A stretch of 64,000 nt of DNA from Pseudomonas sp. URMO17WK12:I11 (GCF_007677725.1 NZ_VEDF01000005.1:332589-396588); one strand, 5' to 3'. Shown: positions 48,309 through 57,617, counted from the first letter of the stretch. The notes: generated by a model not told the origin, from the sequence alone. Program-made: numbers and translations.

Positions 48309-49085
48309 ATGAACCTCTACCTGCAAAGCGCACTTGCAAGCCTGGTGGCCGGATTCACCCTGCACGGCACCGCCGCACCCATCGAGCCCAGGCATGGTGC
48401 GATGGAAACGCCCATCGCTCGCCAGCTTGCCTGCTATCAGGCGCAAGACTTCTACTGGCCACCTGATGGTTCGGGGATCAAGAGCCAGGGCTGCAAAGCG
48501 GCCTATCAACACGTGTATACGAAGTTCGGCAATGACGCACAGCAGGCGGTCTATCAGTTCAATCAATGGCATGAAGTGTCGAAGAACGTCAAAGACTACA
48601 AGAACCTCGACGAAGTGAAGAAGGCCATTCCCGATGGGCAACTGTGCTCCGCCGGTAACAGCGTTGACGCGAGTGAGCGCGCGTCTGCCGCCAAAGAGGT
48701 TGGCTCGGCGCGCATTCTGGTGCTGGCCAATGACAAGAGCGGCCTGGATGTTCCCGCGAACTGGCAAGCTCAGACCCTTGCCAAGGGTGCCGACAACAAA
48801 GTGAAGATGCGTTACAAGATCCAGGCCGCACACAACCCAAGCTATTGGGAGATTTATGTCTCCAAGCCCGATTACGATCCGAAGGTGCGCGCCTTGAACT
48901 GGGATGACCTGGAACTGGTGGGCGAATTTGGCGATGTTTCACCCATCAACGGATACTACGAACTGGATGTAGATCTCAAAGACAGTGAGGGTCGTCGCGT
49001 GATCTATAGCCGCTGGCAGCGGCAAGACTCGGCCGGCGAAGGCTTCTACAACTGCAGCGATGTGAACATCGTTGCCAGCCGATAG
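48309..49085 (+). CDS. AA10 lytic polysaccharide monooxygenase (chitin/cellulose-active type)
   Basis: A 258-residue secreted protein of the LPMO_10 family. After a hydrophobic signal (residues 1-23) comes PIEPRHGAMETPIAR, with the histidine expected to be residue 1 of the mature enzyme; the second copper His is in AAHNPSYWEIYVSKP (about residue 178) and the axial Phe in EGFYNCSD. Such enzymes oxidatively cleave crystalline chitin or cellulose. Six residues separate the best Ala-rich cleavage area from the His, which is unusual and discussed in the findings. No carbohydrate-binding module follows. Confidence 0.87.
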   Translation: MNLYLQSALASLVAGFTLHGTAAPIEPRHGAMETPIARQLACYQAQDFYWPPDGSGIKSQGCKAAYQHVYTKFGNDAQQAVYQFNQWHEVSKNVKDYKNLDEVKKAIPDGQLCSAGNSVDASERASAAKEVGSARILVLANDKSGLDVPANWQAQTLAKGADNKVKMRYKIQAAHNPSYWEIYVSKPDYDPKVRALNWDDLELVGEFGDVSPINGYYELDVDLKDSEGRRVIYSRWQRQDSAGEGFYNCSDVNIVASR

Positions 49086-49152
49086 GCGATACTGCGCGCA
49101 AAAAAATGGCCATGGCTGGTCTATAGTCAGTGCAACTGACGAGGGGCCTGCC

Positions 49153-49518
49153 ATGACCAATTCTGCGGACGACCGCCGCCGTTTTCAGCGTATCGACTTC
49201 GATGCTCCCGCCGAACTGCGCCAAGGCGATCGCCGCTGGCCGGTGAAGCTGCTCGACCTCTCGCTCAAAGGCCTGTTGGTGGAACGTCCCTCGCCATGGG
49301 ATGCCGACCTGACCCAGGATTTCGACGCCATCGTCCACCTGGACCGCGACGTGCGCGTGCAGATGCAGGTTGAACTGCGGCATGAAGAAGCGGCGCGCCT
49401 GGGCTTCGTCTGCCTCTATATCGACGTCGAGTCCATGAGCCACTTGCACCGTCTTGTGGAATTGAACGTGGCCGACAGCACCGAAATGATGCGTGAACTG
49501 CGCGAACTGATCGAATAA
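49153..49518 (+). CDS. PilZ-domain protein (stand-alone)
   Basis: A 121-residue single PilZ domain. The RRRFQRI motif at the start and LDLSLKGLL later match the RxxxR and D/NxSxxG parts of the c-di-GMP site, so binding is likely. The protein is short, as for adapter-type PilZ. From 49519 to 49780 no further gene is seen; that gap holds a GntR-like palindrome at 49702. Confidence 0.87.
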   Translation: MTNSADDRRRFQRIDFDAPAELRQGDRRWPVKLLDLSLKGLLVERPSPWDADLTQDFDAIVHLDRDVRVQMQVELRHEEAARLGFVCLYIDVESMSHLHRLVELNVADSTEMMRELRELIE

Positions 49519-49701
49519 TACAATCTCTTAGCTAGCTAACAAGCGGGCCACCCCTGTTTCCTGTCTACCCAGACAGCTTTATCACTGGGTAGTGCAGTGT
49601 TGTACACACCCCCTACCGCGCTTCTGTGAACACTTGGTACGCGATCTGCATTGCCTTCAAGCACCGCTTGCAAGGGCAAGTGTCTGCGGTTCGATCAAAA
49701 T

Positions 49702-49713
49702 ATTGTATACAAT
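49702..49713. promoter_or_regulatory. GntR-like palindrome before the NCS2 permease
   Basis: ATTGTATACAAT, a perfect 12-bp palindrome, 67 bp before the permease start. It resembles TTGTATACAA sites of FadR/VanR-type GntR regulators, several of which act on purine or aromatic genes. The regulator is not in the window. Confidence 0.5.
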
Positions 49714-49780
49714 TCTGATGGCGTTCCTTGGCGCTAAGTGTCTACAGTATCGCCACAACAATAAACAGAGAGCCTGCTCC

Positions 49781-51298
49781 ATGACTACGTCCACTAGCAC
49801 GTCTCCGGCCAAGCGACCCGAGGATGAAAACCTTGGGCTTGGTGCCAATCTGGCCTATGGTCTGCAGCATGTCCTGACCATGTATGGCGGGATCGTCGCG
49901 GTACCGCTGATCCTGGGTCAGGCGGCGGGCCTCAACGGCGCCGAGATCGGCATGCTGATCGCAGCCTCGCTGTTCGCCGGAGGCCTGGCGACCTTGCTGC
50001 AAACCTTGGGCATCCCGTTCTTCGGTTGCCAGTTGCCGCTGGTGCAGGGCGTATCGTTCGCCGGCGTCGCGACCATGGGCGCGATCCTGAGCAGCGAGGG
50101 CGGCGGTGGCTTGCCGGGTGTACTGGGCGCTGTGATGGCGGCTTCGCTGATCGGTTTGCTGATCACCCCGGTGTTCTCGCGCATCACCAAGTTCTTCCCG
50201 CCGCTGGTGACCGGTATCGTCATCACCACCATCGGCCTGACCTTGATGCCGGTCGCTGCCCGTTGGGTGATGGGTGGCAACAGCGCTTCACCGGAATTCG
50301 GCAGCATGGCCAACATCGGCCTGGCCGCCCTGACCTTCGCCATCGTGTTGCTGCTGAGCAAGCTGGGCAGCGCCACCATCTCGCGCCTGTCGATCCTGTT
50401 GGCGATGGTGGTCGGTACCTTGATCGCCTGGGCATTGGGCATGACCGACTTCAGCAAGGTCAGCGAAGGGCCGATGTTTGCCTTCCCTACCCCTTTCCAC
50501 TTCGGCATGCCGGAGTTTCATATTGCCGCGATCCTGTCGATGTGCATCGTGATCATGGTGACCCTGGTGGAAACCTCGGCCGACATCCTGGCCGTCGGTG
50601 AGATCATCGATACCAAGGTCGACTCCAAGCGCCTGGGCAATGGCCTGCGCGCCGACATGGCATCGAGCATCCTGGCGCCGATCTTCGGCTCGTTCACCCA
50701 GAGCGCCTTTGCCCAGAACGTCGGCCTGGTGGCGGTGACCGGGGTCAAGAGTCGCTACGTGGTCGCCACCGGCGGGGTCATCCTGGTGGTGCTCGGGCTG
50801 CTGCCGGTGATGGGCCGCGTCATCGCCGCCGTGCCCACGCCAGTGCTCGGCGGTGCCGGCATCGTGCTGTTCGGCACCGTGGCCGCCAGCGGCATCCGGA
50901 CCCTGTCCAAGGTCAACTACAAGAACAACGTCAACCTGATCATCGTGGCGGCTTCCCTGGGCTTTGGCATGATTCCGATCGCCGCACCGAACTTCTATCA
51001 TCACTTCCCGAACTGGTTCGAGACCATTTTCCACTCCGGCATCAGCTCGGCGGCGATCATGGCCATCCTGCTCAACCTGTTGTTCAACCACTTCAAGACC
51101 GGCAACTCGGAGAACCAGTCCGTGTTCGCCGCCGCCTACGAACGGACGATTCAGTACTCGGACATCTCATGCCTGCGCGATGGCGACTTCTTCAAAGATG
51201 GCAAGCTGTTCGATGCCGATGGCAACGAAGTGCCGGTGATGGAGCAGGACGAGCACGGTAACCAGGCGCTCAGGCGCACTGCGGTGGCCGAGCACTGA
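49781..51298 (+). CDS. NCS2-family nucleobase permease (xanthine/urate type)
   Basis: A 505-residue permease with about 14 hydrophobic helices. The NAT signature is QNVGLVAVTG (Q-N-x-G-x4-T-G); the Q and final G favour xanthine or urate over uracil. An acidic tail of about 50 residues follows the last helix. A GntR-like palindrome upstream and a strong terminator downstream suggest a single-gene unit. Start at 49781 after an AGAGAGCC leader; a longer frame exists upstream but would begin in the promoter. Confidence 0.9.
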   Translation: MTTSTSTSPAKRPEDENLGLGANLAYGLQHVLTMYGGIVAVPLILGQAAGLNGAEIGMLIAASLFAGGLATLLQTLGIPFFGCQLPLVQGVSFAGVATMGAILSSEGGGGLPGVLGAVMAASLIGLLITPVFSRITKFFPPLVTGIVITTIGLTLMPVAARWVMGGNSASPEFGSMANIGLAALTFAIVLLLSKLGSATISRLSILLAMVVGTLIAWALGMTDFSKVSEGPMFAFPTPFHFGMPEFHIAAILSMCIVIMVTLVETSADILAVGEIIDTKVDSKRLGNGLRADMASSILAPIFGSFTQSAFAQNVGLVAVTGVKSRYVVATGGVILVVLGLLPVMGRVIAAVPTPVLGGAGIVLFGTVAASGIRTLSKVNYKNNVNLIIVAASLGFGMIPIAAPNFYHHFPNWFETIFHSGISSAAIMAILLNLLFNHFKTGNSENQSVFAAAYERTIQYSDISCLRDGDFFKDGKLFDADGNEVPVMEQDEHGNQALRRTAVAEH

Positions 51299-51321
51299 GG
51301 GGACAGGGGCAGAAAAGAAAG

Positions 51322-51351
51322 GGGCTGACGCGCATCGTCAGCCCTTTTTTT
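51322..51351 (+). terminator. Rho-independent terminator after NCS2 permease
   Basis: GGGCTGACG / CGTCAGCCC stem with CGCAT loop, then seven Ts. It follows the permease stop by 23 bp. Confidence 0.92.
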
Positions 51352-51397
51352 GTTCGTTGCGGCACTGGTGGGGTGGTGGATCGAGCGCCGCGCGTGG

Positions 51398-51425
51398 CGC
51401 ATCGCGAGCTGTGCTCGCTCCTACG
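51398..51425. repeat. Single REP element between converging genes
   Basis: One copy of the same palindrome family as in the 5' arrays (CATCGCGAG...GCTCGCTCCTACG), in the gap between the permease and radA. Confidence 0.8.
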
Positions 51426-51463
51426 GGGGGGGCGCAGCGTGGCCGGGGGCACGGGACGAAGGC

Positions 51464-52831
51464 TTACTCGAACAACGCGTCCAGGGCCTGCTCCAAGCGG
51501 GTCACGGCGATCACCTGCAAGCCTGCCGGGGGTTCCTTGGGGGCGTTGCCCTTGGGTACGATGGCGCGCTTGAAGCCGTGCTTGGCCGCCTCCTTGAGCC
51601 GCTCCTGCCCGCTGGGTACTGGCCGCACCTCACCCGACAGGCCGATCTCGCCGAACACCAGCAAGCCATGAGCCAAGGGCCGATTGCGCAGGCTCGACAT
51701 CACCGCCGCCAGCAGCGCCAGGTCCGAGGCGGTTTCCAGTACCTTGACGCCGCCCACCACGTTGAGGAACACGTCCTGATCGTGTGTGGGAATGCCGCCA
51801 TGGCGGTGCAACACCGCCAGCAACATGGCCAGGCGGTTCTGGTCCAGGCCCAAGGTCACCCGTCGTGGGTTGGCCAGGTGGCTGTCATCGACCAGCGCCT
51901 GCACCTCCACCAGCATCGGCCGGGTGCCTTCCCAGGTGGCCATGACCACGCTGCCGGGCACTTCTTCCTGGGTGCGGTTGAGGAAGATCGCCGATGGGTT
52001 GGAGACTTCCTTCAGGCCACGGTCGGTCATGCCGAACACGCCCAACTCGTTGACCGCGCCGAAGCGGTTCTTCACCGCCCTGAGCAGACGCAGGCGGCCG
52101 TCGGACTCGCCTTCGAAATACAGCACGGTGTCGACCATGTGCTCCAGCACCCGAGGCCCTGCCAGCGAGCCTTCCTTGGTGACATGGCCGACCAGGAAGA
52201 TCGCCGTCCCGCTTTGCTTGGCATAACGCACCAGCAACGCGGTGCTCTCGCGCACTTGAGCGACGCCACCCGGTGCCGATTGCAACTGCTCGGTGAAGAT
52301 GGTCTGGATCGAATCGATCACCATCACGCGTGGTTTTTCGACCCGCGCGGTGGCGATGATGGTTTCGATGCAGGTTTCGGTCATCACCTTGAGCTGGTCC
52401 TGGGGCAGGCCCAGGCGCCGCGAGCGCATTGCCACCTGTTGCTGCGATTCCTCGCCGGTGACGTACAGCGCGGGCATGGCCACGGCGATGTTGCACAGGG
52501 TCTGCAGCAGGATGGTTGACTTGCCGATACCGGGGTCGCCGCCGATCAGCACCACCGAACCGTCGACCAGACCGCCGCCGAGCACGCGATCGAGCTCGGT
52601 GCTGCTGGTCGAGAAACGTGGGATCTCTTCGACGCTGACTTCGGCGAGGGTCTTGATCTGCGCTTGCTGCCCGGTCCAGCCGGCGCGGCCGCTGGGAGGC
52701 GCGGCACCGCCGCTTTCGATGGTGGTCTCGACCAGGGTGTTCCAGGCGCCGCAATCGGCGCACTGCCCGGCCCACTTGGGGAAGGTCGCGCCGCATTCGG
52801 TGCAGCCATACAGACGCTTGGCTTTGGCCAT
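51464..52831 (-). CDS. radA: DNA repair protein RadA
   Basis: A 455-residue RadA/Sms: N-terminal zinc finger (CTECGATFPKWAGQCADC), Walker A GGDPGIGKS (about residue 98), the RadA KNRFGAVNELGVF motif, and a Lon-protease-like C-terminal domain. It helps branch migration during recombination. The start at 52831 places the zinc finger at residue 10; a longer frame upstream is not homologous. Confidence 0.95.
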   Translation of the reverse strand: MAKAKRLYGCTECGATFPKWAGQCADCGAWNTLVETTIESGGAAPPSGRAGWTGQQAQIKTLAEVSVEEIPRFSTSSTELDRVLGGGLVDGSVVLIGGDPGIGKSTILLQTLCNIAVAMPALYVTGEESQQQVAMRSRRLGLPQDQLKVMTETCIETIIATARVEKPRVMVIDSIQTIFTEQLQSAPGGVAQVRESTALLVRYAKQSGTAIFLVGHVTKEGSLAGPRVLEHMVDTVLYFEGESDGRLRLLRAVKNRFGAVNELGVFGMTDRGLKEVSNPSAIFLNRTQEEVPGSVVMATWEGTRPMLVEVQALVDDSHLANPRRVTLGLDQNRLAMLLAVLHRHGGIPTHDQDVFLNVVGGVKVLETASDLALLAAVMSSLRNRPLAHGLLVFGEIGLSGEVRPVPSGQERLKEAAKHGFKRAIVPKGNAPKEPPAGLQVIAVTRLEQALDALFE

Positions 52832-53005
52832 CGGCAAGATCTCCGGAAAAACCGCCATGATAGCTGAGACAGACGTGTCTCGAACCCGCCCAGATGCGAC
52901 AAAACTATTCGATCTAACCGCAGTCACTACCCCTGACGCCAACGCATGAAGCTTTTCTGTGGCTTACACTGCGTTAACCTCACCATTTGTTACAAGGAAT
53001 CAAAC

Positions 53006-53419
53006 ATGGGCATGATCAGTGAGTTCAAGGCCTTCGCGGTCAAAGGAAATGTCGTCGACATGGCGGTCGGTATCATCATCGGCGCGGCCTTCGGCAAGAT
53101 CGTCTCCTCGTTCGTCGGGGATGTGGTCATGCCGCCACTGGGACTGCTGATTGGCGGTGTGGACTTCAGCGACCTGGCGATCACCTTGAAAGCGGCCCAG
53201 GGCGACGTACCGGCCGTGGTGCTGGCGTATGGCAAATTCATCCAGACGGTGATCGACTTCATCATCATCGCCTTCGCCATCTTCATGGGTGTGAAAGCCA
53301 TCAACCGTCTCAAGCGCGAAGAGGCCAAGGCGCCAACCACCCCGCCGGTGCCAACCCCTCAGGAAACCCTGCTGACCGAAATCCGCGACCTCCTCAAAGC
53401 CCAGAACACCAAGCTCTGA
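53006..53419 (+). CDS. mscL: Large-conductance mechanosensitive channel
   Basis: A 137-residue MscL: the two transmembrane helices ([24 protein letters not shown] and [23 protein letters not shown]) and a C-terminal helix. It opens under osmotic down-shock. Start 53006 follows an AAGGAATC ribosome site and matches the family N-terminus ([11 protein letters not shown]). Divergent from radA. Confidence 0.96.
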   Translation: MGMISEFKAFAVKGNVVDMAVGIIIGAAFGKIVSSFVGDVVMPPLGLLIGGVDFSDLAITLKAAQGDVPAVVLAYGKFIQTVIDFIIIAFAIFMGVKAINRLKREEAKAPTTPPVPTPQETLLTEIRDLLKAQNTKL

Positions 53420-53480
53420 GCTACAAGCTGCAAGCTGCAAGCTGAGCGGCGTTGAGGCTGCTCCCGCTTGTAGCTTGCCG
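53420..53480. repeat. Short GCTACAAGCTGCAAGC-type repeat
   Basis: GCTACAAGCTGCAAGCTGCA is followed after a short spacer by the inverse GCTTGTAGCTTGCC. A similar GCTTGTAGCTT motif occurs at 14165. It fills the space between converging mscL and fpr and may act in termination. Confidence 0.6.
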
Positions 53481-53487
53481 TTTGCCG

Positions 53488-54264
53488 CTACCAGTAGTTC
53501 TCGACGGCGACTTGGCCGGGGCGTTTGCTCAAGCTCAGTTGCAGATCACGGGCTTTGAGGACTTTGCGGGTTTCGTCGATCATCTCGGGGTTGCCGCACA
53601 GCATGATGCGCGAATGCTCGGGCGAGAACGGCAGTCCCGCCGCATTTTCCAGCTCGCCGTTCTCGATCAACGTGGTGATCCGCGCATTCAGGGCGCCAGG
53701 GTGTTGCTCGCGGGTGACGACCGGGATGAACTGCAACTTGCCGGCGAATTCTGCCAGGTAATCGCGCTGTTGCAGACCGGCGATCTCATCGACGTAGGCC
53801 AGCTCCCTGGCCTCCCGGACCGAATACACCAGCTTGATGTTATCGAAGCGCTCCCACGCTTCGAAGTCCTGCAGAATCGACATGAACGGTGCGATACCGG
53901 TACCGGTGGCCAGCAGCCACAGGTCGCGCCCGCCAACGAAGCGGTCGAGGGTGAGGTAGCCGAATGCCTGACGGTCGATCATCAGCGTGTCGCCCTCACC
54001 CAACCGGCTCAGCTCGCTGGTGAATTCCCCGCCCGGCACCACGATGGAAAAGAAATCGAGGTACTCGTCGTGCGGCGCGCTGACCATCGAATAGGCCCGC
54101 CAGACCACACTGCCATCGGCCTTGGTCACACCCAGACGCGCGAACTGACCCGCCCGGAAACGAAACCCAGGATCGCGGCTGACCCGCAAGCTGAACAGGT
54201 TGGCGGTCAGCGGCTCAACGGCGAGCAAGGTCTGGCGGGTGAATTTTTCGGCACTGGCACTCAT
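53488..54264 (-). CDS. fpr: Ferredoxin--NADP+ reductase
   Basis: A 258-residue FNR: the FAD motif RAYSMVSAP, the NADP loop WLLATGTGIAPFMS, and the C-terminal GQVAVENYW of the subclass I bacterial Fpr type. It passes electrons from NADPH to ferredoxin/flavodoxin and supports oxidative-stress defence and iron-sulfur or haem enzymes. Start 54264 matches Fpr; the previous in-frame codons are in the promoter. Divergent from the LuxR gene. Confidence 0.93.
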   Translation of the reverse strand: MSASAEKFTRQTLLAVEPLTANLFSLRVSRDPGFRFRAGQFARLGVTKADGSVVWRAYSMVSAPHDEYLDFFSIVVPGGEFTSELSRLGEGDTLMIDRQAFGYLTLDRFVGGRDLWLLATGTGIAPFMSILQDFEAWERFDNIKLVYSVREARELAYVDEIAGLQQRDYLAEFAGKLQFIPVVTREQHPGALNARITTLIENGELENAAGLPFSPEHSRIMLCGNPEMIDETRKVLKARDLQLSLSKRPGQVAVENYW

Positions 54265-54470
54265 GTGGGGCTCCATCGATAGCAGGCGCCCAGTGTCGCC
54301 CAAAGCGCTTGGGATAAAAACCACTGGAGTGTAGGGAGACAGCCGAACGGTTGCTTTTTACACAGGAAAAACTGTAGCGCTATAGCAAAAAAGACCAACA
54401 AAAGTGTCAGCTTTTTCCTACACTCATCCGGCACGACACGGATTGACGATAACGACAGGGAGGATGGCAG

Positions 54471-55181
54471 ATGACTCATTGGAACTTTGAGCATCTACAT
54501 CAGCTGATCAGCGAAAGCTCACCGCAGAAGGTGTTCGACCTGGCGGTGCATCTGGTGCAGGACATGGACCTGGATTTTCTTGGGTTCAAGGTTCGCATCC
54601 AGCTGGCAGCGCAGTCCCCACGCCTGTATCTGTATAGCAACTATCCAGCTGAGTGGATCGAGCGCTATCAGCGCGACGACTTCTACCGGCAAGATGCCGC
54701 TGCCTTGCTCAGCCAGAACTCGACCATGCCCATCCTGTGGACCGACGAGCTCTATCACGACATGCCCGAGTTTCGTGAGCAAGCCTGCAACCACGGTCTG
54801 CGCCACGGCTGGACGCAGTCATTGCATGACCGCCAGCACAATGAAAGCCAGATCAGTGTGAGCAGGCCATTGAACCCGGTGAGCATCGGCGAGCTGTACG
54901 ACAAGGCCGGCGCCGTGCAGTGGTTGTGCCATACCCTGCACGCGATCATCGGCGAGTACCACCTGGCCAAGCTCAGTACACCAATGAAGATGAGCGAGCG
55001 AGAAATCGAAGTGCTCAAATGGTCAGCGGCTGGCAAGACCGCGGCAGACGTCGCCTGCATCCTGTCGCTGTCGCAGAGCACGGTCAACTTCCATATCCGC
55101 AGCGTCATCACCAAGACCAATGCTGCGAACAAGGCCGGCGCCATCGCCATCGCCATGATGCGTGGCCTGATCGAGCAGTAG
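54471..55181 (+). CDS. ppoR: LuxR-family AHL-type regulator (PpoR-like solo)
   Basis: A 236-residue LuxR protein with an autoinducer-binding domain (about 15-160) and a GerE helix-turn-helix (about 170-230, SEREIEVLKWSAAGKTAADVA). Conserved ligand-pocket residues are visible in EWIERYQRDDFYRQDAA, though the usual D-P is D-A, and W-T-D-E follows. No luxI gene is nearby, so it is a solo; PpoR of P. putida occupies the same position. Ligand: probably long-chain 3-oxo-AHL as reported for PpoR, not shown here. Confidence 0.88.
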   Translation: MTHWNFEHLHQLISESSPQKVFDLAVHLVQDMDLDFLGFKVRIQLAAQSPRLYLYSNYPAEWIERYQRDDFYRQDAAALLSQNSTMPILWTDELYHDMPEFREQACNHGLRHGWTQSLHDRQHNESQISVSRPLNPVSIGELYDKAGAVQWLCHTLHAIIGEYHLAKLSTPMKMSEREIEVLKWSAAGKTAADVACILSLSQSTVNFHIRSVITKTNAANKAGAIAIAMMRGLIEQ

Positions 55182-55274
55182 CCAGGCCTGCGACCTTCGC
55201 CAAAGCCCTGTAGAATCGCGTACCAAAGCTTGTGGCGGTTGGCCATTAGCAGATCCGTACCCGAGCCAGACGCC

Positions 55275-56399
55275 ATGCCCCTGTTGACCACCCCCTTCGC
55301 CGAACTCGACCTGATCCGCCAGCCGGAACAGGCCAACGACCCATTGCAGGCTTTCGATGCCGCTGATCACTACCTGCTCGAGCACCTGCACGCCCAGGGC
55401 CTGGCGGCCGACACCCGGGTGCTGGTGCTCAATGACAGCTTCGGCGCCCTGGCGGCGAGCCTGGCCGGCCGTGTGCACGTGGTCAGCAGCGGTGACTCGC
55501 ACCTGGCGCGCATGGCGCTGGAGAAAAACCTGGCGCGCAATGGCCAGGCGTTCGACAGCGTGCCCTTCGTGCCCGCTAGCGAACAATGGCAGGGGCCGTT
55601 CGACCGCGTGCTGGTGCGGGTGCCGAAAACCCTCGCGCTGCTCGAAGAGCAACTGATCCGTCTGCAAGGCCATCTGGCCCCGGGCGCCCAGGTCATTGCC
55701 GCCGCCATGATCAAGCACCTGCCACGGGCAGCGGGTGACCTGATGGACAAATACCTCGGCCCGGTGCAGGCGTCACTGGCGCAGAAAAAGGCCCGCCTGT
55801 TGACCGCCACGCTGGCCGAGCGCGCTGCCGCCCACTCCCCGTATCCGAGCCATTACCGCCTGGACTCGCCGGCGCTCGAGCTGGTCAACCATGCCAACGT
55901 ATTCTGCCGCGAGGGCCTCGACATCGGCACCCGCGCTTTCTTGCCGCACTTGCCCACAGGGTTGGGTGATGCACGCGTCGCCGACCTTGGCTGCGGCAAC
56001 GGCGTGTTGGCGATCGCTTGCGCGATGGCCAACCCCGAGGCCGACTTCACCCTGGTAGACGAGTCCTACATGGCGGTACAGTCAGCACAGGAAAACTGGC
56101 GAGCGGCCTTCGCCGAGCGCCCGGTCACGGTGCTACCGGGCGATGGCCTGGCAGGGCTCGAGAAACAATCGCTGGACGTGGTGCTGTGCAACCCGCCCTT
56201 CCACCAACAGCAGGTGGTGGGTGACTTTCTCGCCTGGCGCATGTTCCAGCAGGCGCGCGAGGCGCTGGTGGTGGGCGGTGCGCTGTACATCGTCGGCAAC
56301 CGTCACCTGGGCTACCACAGCAAACTGGCGCGCCTGTTCCGGGGTGTCGAGCAGGTGGCGGCAACGCCCAAGTTCGTGATCCTCAAGGCGCGCAAATGA
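55275..56399 (+). CDS. rlmG: 23S rRNA (guanine1835-N2)-methyltransferase
   Basis: A 374-residue two-domain enzyme. The C-terminal half has the SAM motif VADLGCGNGVLAIA (about residue 235) and the NPPF catalytic tetrad in VVLCNPPFHQQQ; the N-terminal half is a degenerate copy of the fold, as in RlmG/RsmC. It modifies G1835 in domain IV of 23S rRNA. Start at 55275 gives the usual MPLLTTPF N-terminus. Confidence 0.93.
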   Translation: MPLLTTPFAELDLIRQPEQANDPLQAFDAADHYLLEHLHAQGLAADTRVLVLNDSFGALAASLAGRVHVVSSGDSHLARMALEKNLARNGQAFDSVPFVPASEQWQGPFDRVLVRVPKTLALLEEQLIRLQGHLAPGAQVIAAAMIKHLPRAAGDLMDKYLGPVQASLAQKKARLLTATLAERAAAHSPYPSHYRLDSPALELVNHANVFCREGLDIGTRAFLPHLPTGLGDARVADLGCGNGVLAIACAMANPEADFTLVDESYMAVQSAQENWRAAFAERPVTVLPGDGLAGLEKQSLDVVLCNPPFHQQQVVGDFLAWRMFQQAREALVVGGALYIVGNRHLGYHSKLARLFRGVEQVAATPKFVILKARK

Positions 56400-56441
56400 C
56401 AGGGGCGGCAGTACGCCGCCCTCTGGCCAAGTTGCCGCCGT

Positions 56442-56594
56442 TCAATGCGTGGTCAAGCCCGCTGCGGCCATGAACAGGCGCATCACCCAGGCCGCAGCGC
56501 CCAGCGCCGCTACGCTCAGCACCCAGATCAGCACCAGCCAGCCCAGGCGCTGCCACAGCGGCTTCTTGTCGTCTACACCCTGCTTGCCCGTCAT
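56442..56594 (-). CDS. DUF2474 small subunit of the CIO oxidase (CydX-like)
   Basis: A 50-residue protein: KKPLWQRLGWLVLIWVLSV continues into one membrane helix, the DUF2474 pattern. It follows cioB by 12 bp, and a strong AGGAGG lies eight bases before this ATG (and only two before the ATG six bases upstream, which is therefore less likely). CydX-type peptides stabilise cytochrome bd oxidases; a similar role is inferred. A short GC stem-loop lies between it and rlmG. Confidence 0.85.
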   Translation of the reverse strand: MTGKQGVDDKKPLWQRLGWLVLIWVLSVAALGAAAWVMRLFMAAAGLTTH

Positions 56595-56606
56595 GCTCAT
56601 GGCCTC

Positions 56607-57614
56607 CTAGTGATAGCCATCTTCATGGGTCACCTTGCCGCGGAACACGTAGTAGCTCCAGAAGGTGTACATGAGGATGAACGGCAGGATGATCAACGTG
56701 CCCACCAGCATGAAGCCTTGGCTCTGCGCCGGTGCCGCGGCCTCCCAGATCGAGATCGATGGCGGGATGATGTTCGGCCATAGGCTGATGCCAAGGCCGC
56801 TGTAGCCCAGGAAGATCAACACCAGCGTCAGCAGGAACGGCGTGTAGTGTGCGTTGCGCGCCACCGCCTTGAGCAAGCCATAGAAGGTCAGCAACACCAG
56901 CAGCGGCACGGGCATGAACCACAGCAGGTTGGGCATGGTGAACCAGCGATCGGCGATGTTCGGGTAGGCGATCGGCGTCCACAGGCTGACCAGGCCGATC
57001 ACTACCAGCAGCACCAAAGCCAATGGTCGGGCGATGTCATGCATCTTTTTCTGCAGCGGCCCTTCGGTCTTCATGATCAGCCAGGTGCAACCCAGCAGGC
57101 TGTAGGCGACGATCAGGCCGAGGCCGCTGAACAGGCTGAACGGTGTCAGCCAGTCGAGCGTGCCACCGGCAAAATGCCGATCGACCACCTTGAAGCCTTC
57201 CAGGAAGGCGCCCAGCGCCACACCCTGGAAGAATGTCGCCACCAGCGATCCACCGATGAACGCCTTGTCCCACAGGTGACGTTTCTCGTCGGTGGCCTTG
57301 AAGCGAAACTCGAAGGCCACGCCGCGAAAGATCAAGCCGATCAGCATCAGGATCAGCGGCAGGTACAGTGCCTCCAGTACCACCGCATAGGCCATCGGGA
57401 ACGCCCCGAACAGCCCGGCGCCGCCCAACACCAGCCAGGTTTCGTTGCCGTCCCAGACTGGCGCCACGGTGTTCATCATCACATCGCGGTCATGCTCGTG
57501 CTTGACGAAGGGAAAGAGCATGCCGATGCCCAGGTCGAAGCCGTCCATCACCACGTACATCATGATGCCGAAGATGATGATCACGGCCCAGATCAGCGGA
57601 AGGTCGATACCCAT
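56607..57614 (-). CDS. cioB: Cyanide-insensitive terminal oxidase subunit II
   Basis: A 335-residue CydB/CioB with about nine helices. The N-terminal helix MGIDLPLIWAVIIIFGIMMY and the GFDLGIGMLFPF and WDGNETWLVLGGAGLFGAFP segments are conserved. Together with CioA it oxidises ubiquinol and reduces O2 without proton pumping. Three bases after cioA. Confidence 0.95.
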   Translation of the reverse strand: MGIDLPLIWAVIIIFGIMMYVVMDGFDLGIGMLFPFVKHEHDRDVMMNTVAPVWDGNETWLVLGGAGLFGAFPMAYAVVLEALYLPLILMLIGLIFRGVAFEFRFKATDEKRHLWDKAFIGGSLVATFFQGVALGAFLEGFKVVDRHFAGGTLDWLTPFSLFSGLGLIVAYSLLGCTWLIMKTEGPLQKKMHDIARPLALVLLVVIGLVSLWTPIAYPNIADRWFTMPNLLWFMPVPLLVLLTFYGLLKAVARNAHYTPFLLTLVLIFLGYSGLGISLWPNIIPPSISIWEAAAPAQSQGFMLVGTLIILPFILMYTFWSYYVFRGKVTHEDGYH

Positions 57615-57617
57615 GGC

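Noticed and set aside
54360..54400. A lux box in front of the LuxR gene (CTGTAGCGCTATAG)
   Set aside because: The dyad is short and imperfect and does not fit the usual 18-20 bp lux-box layout.
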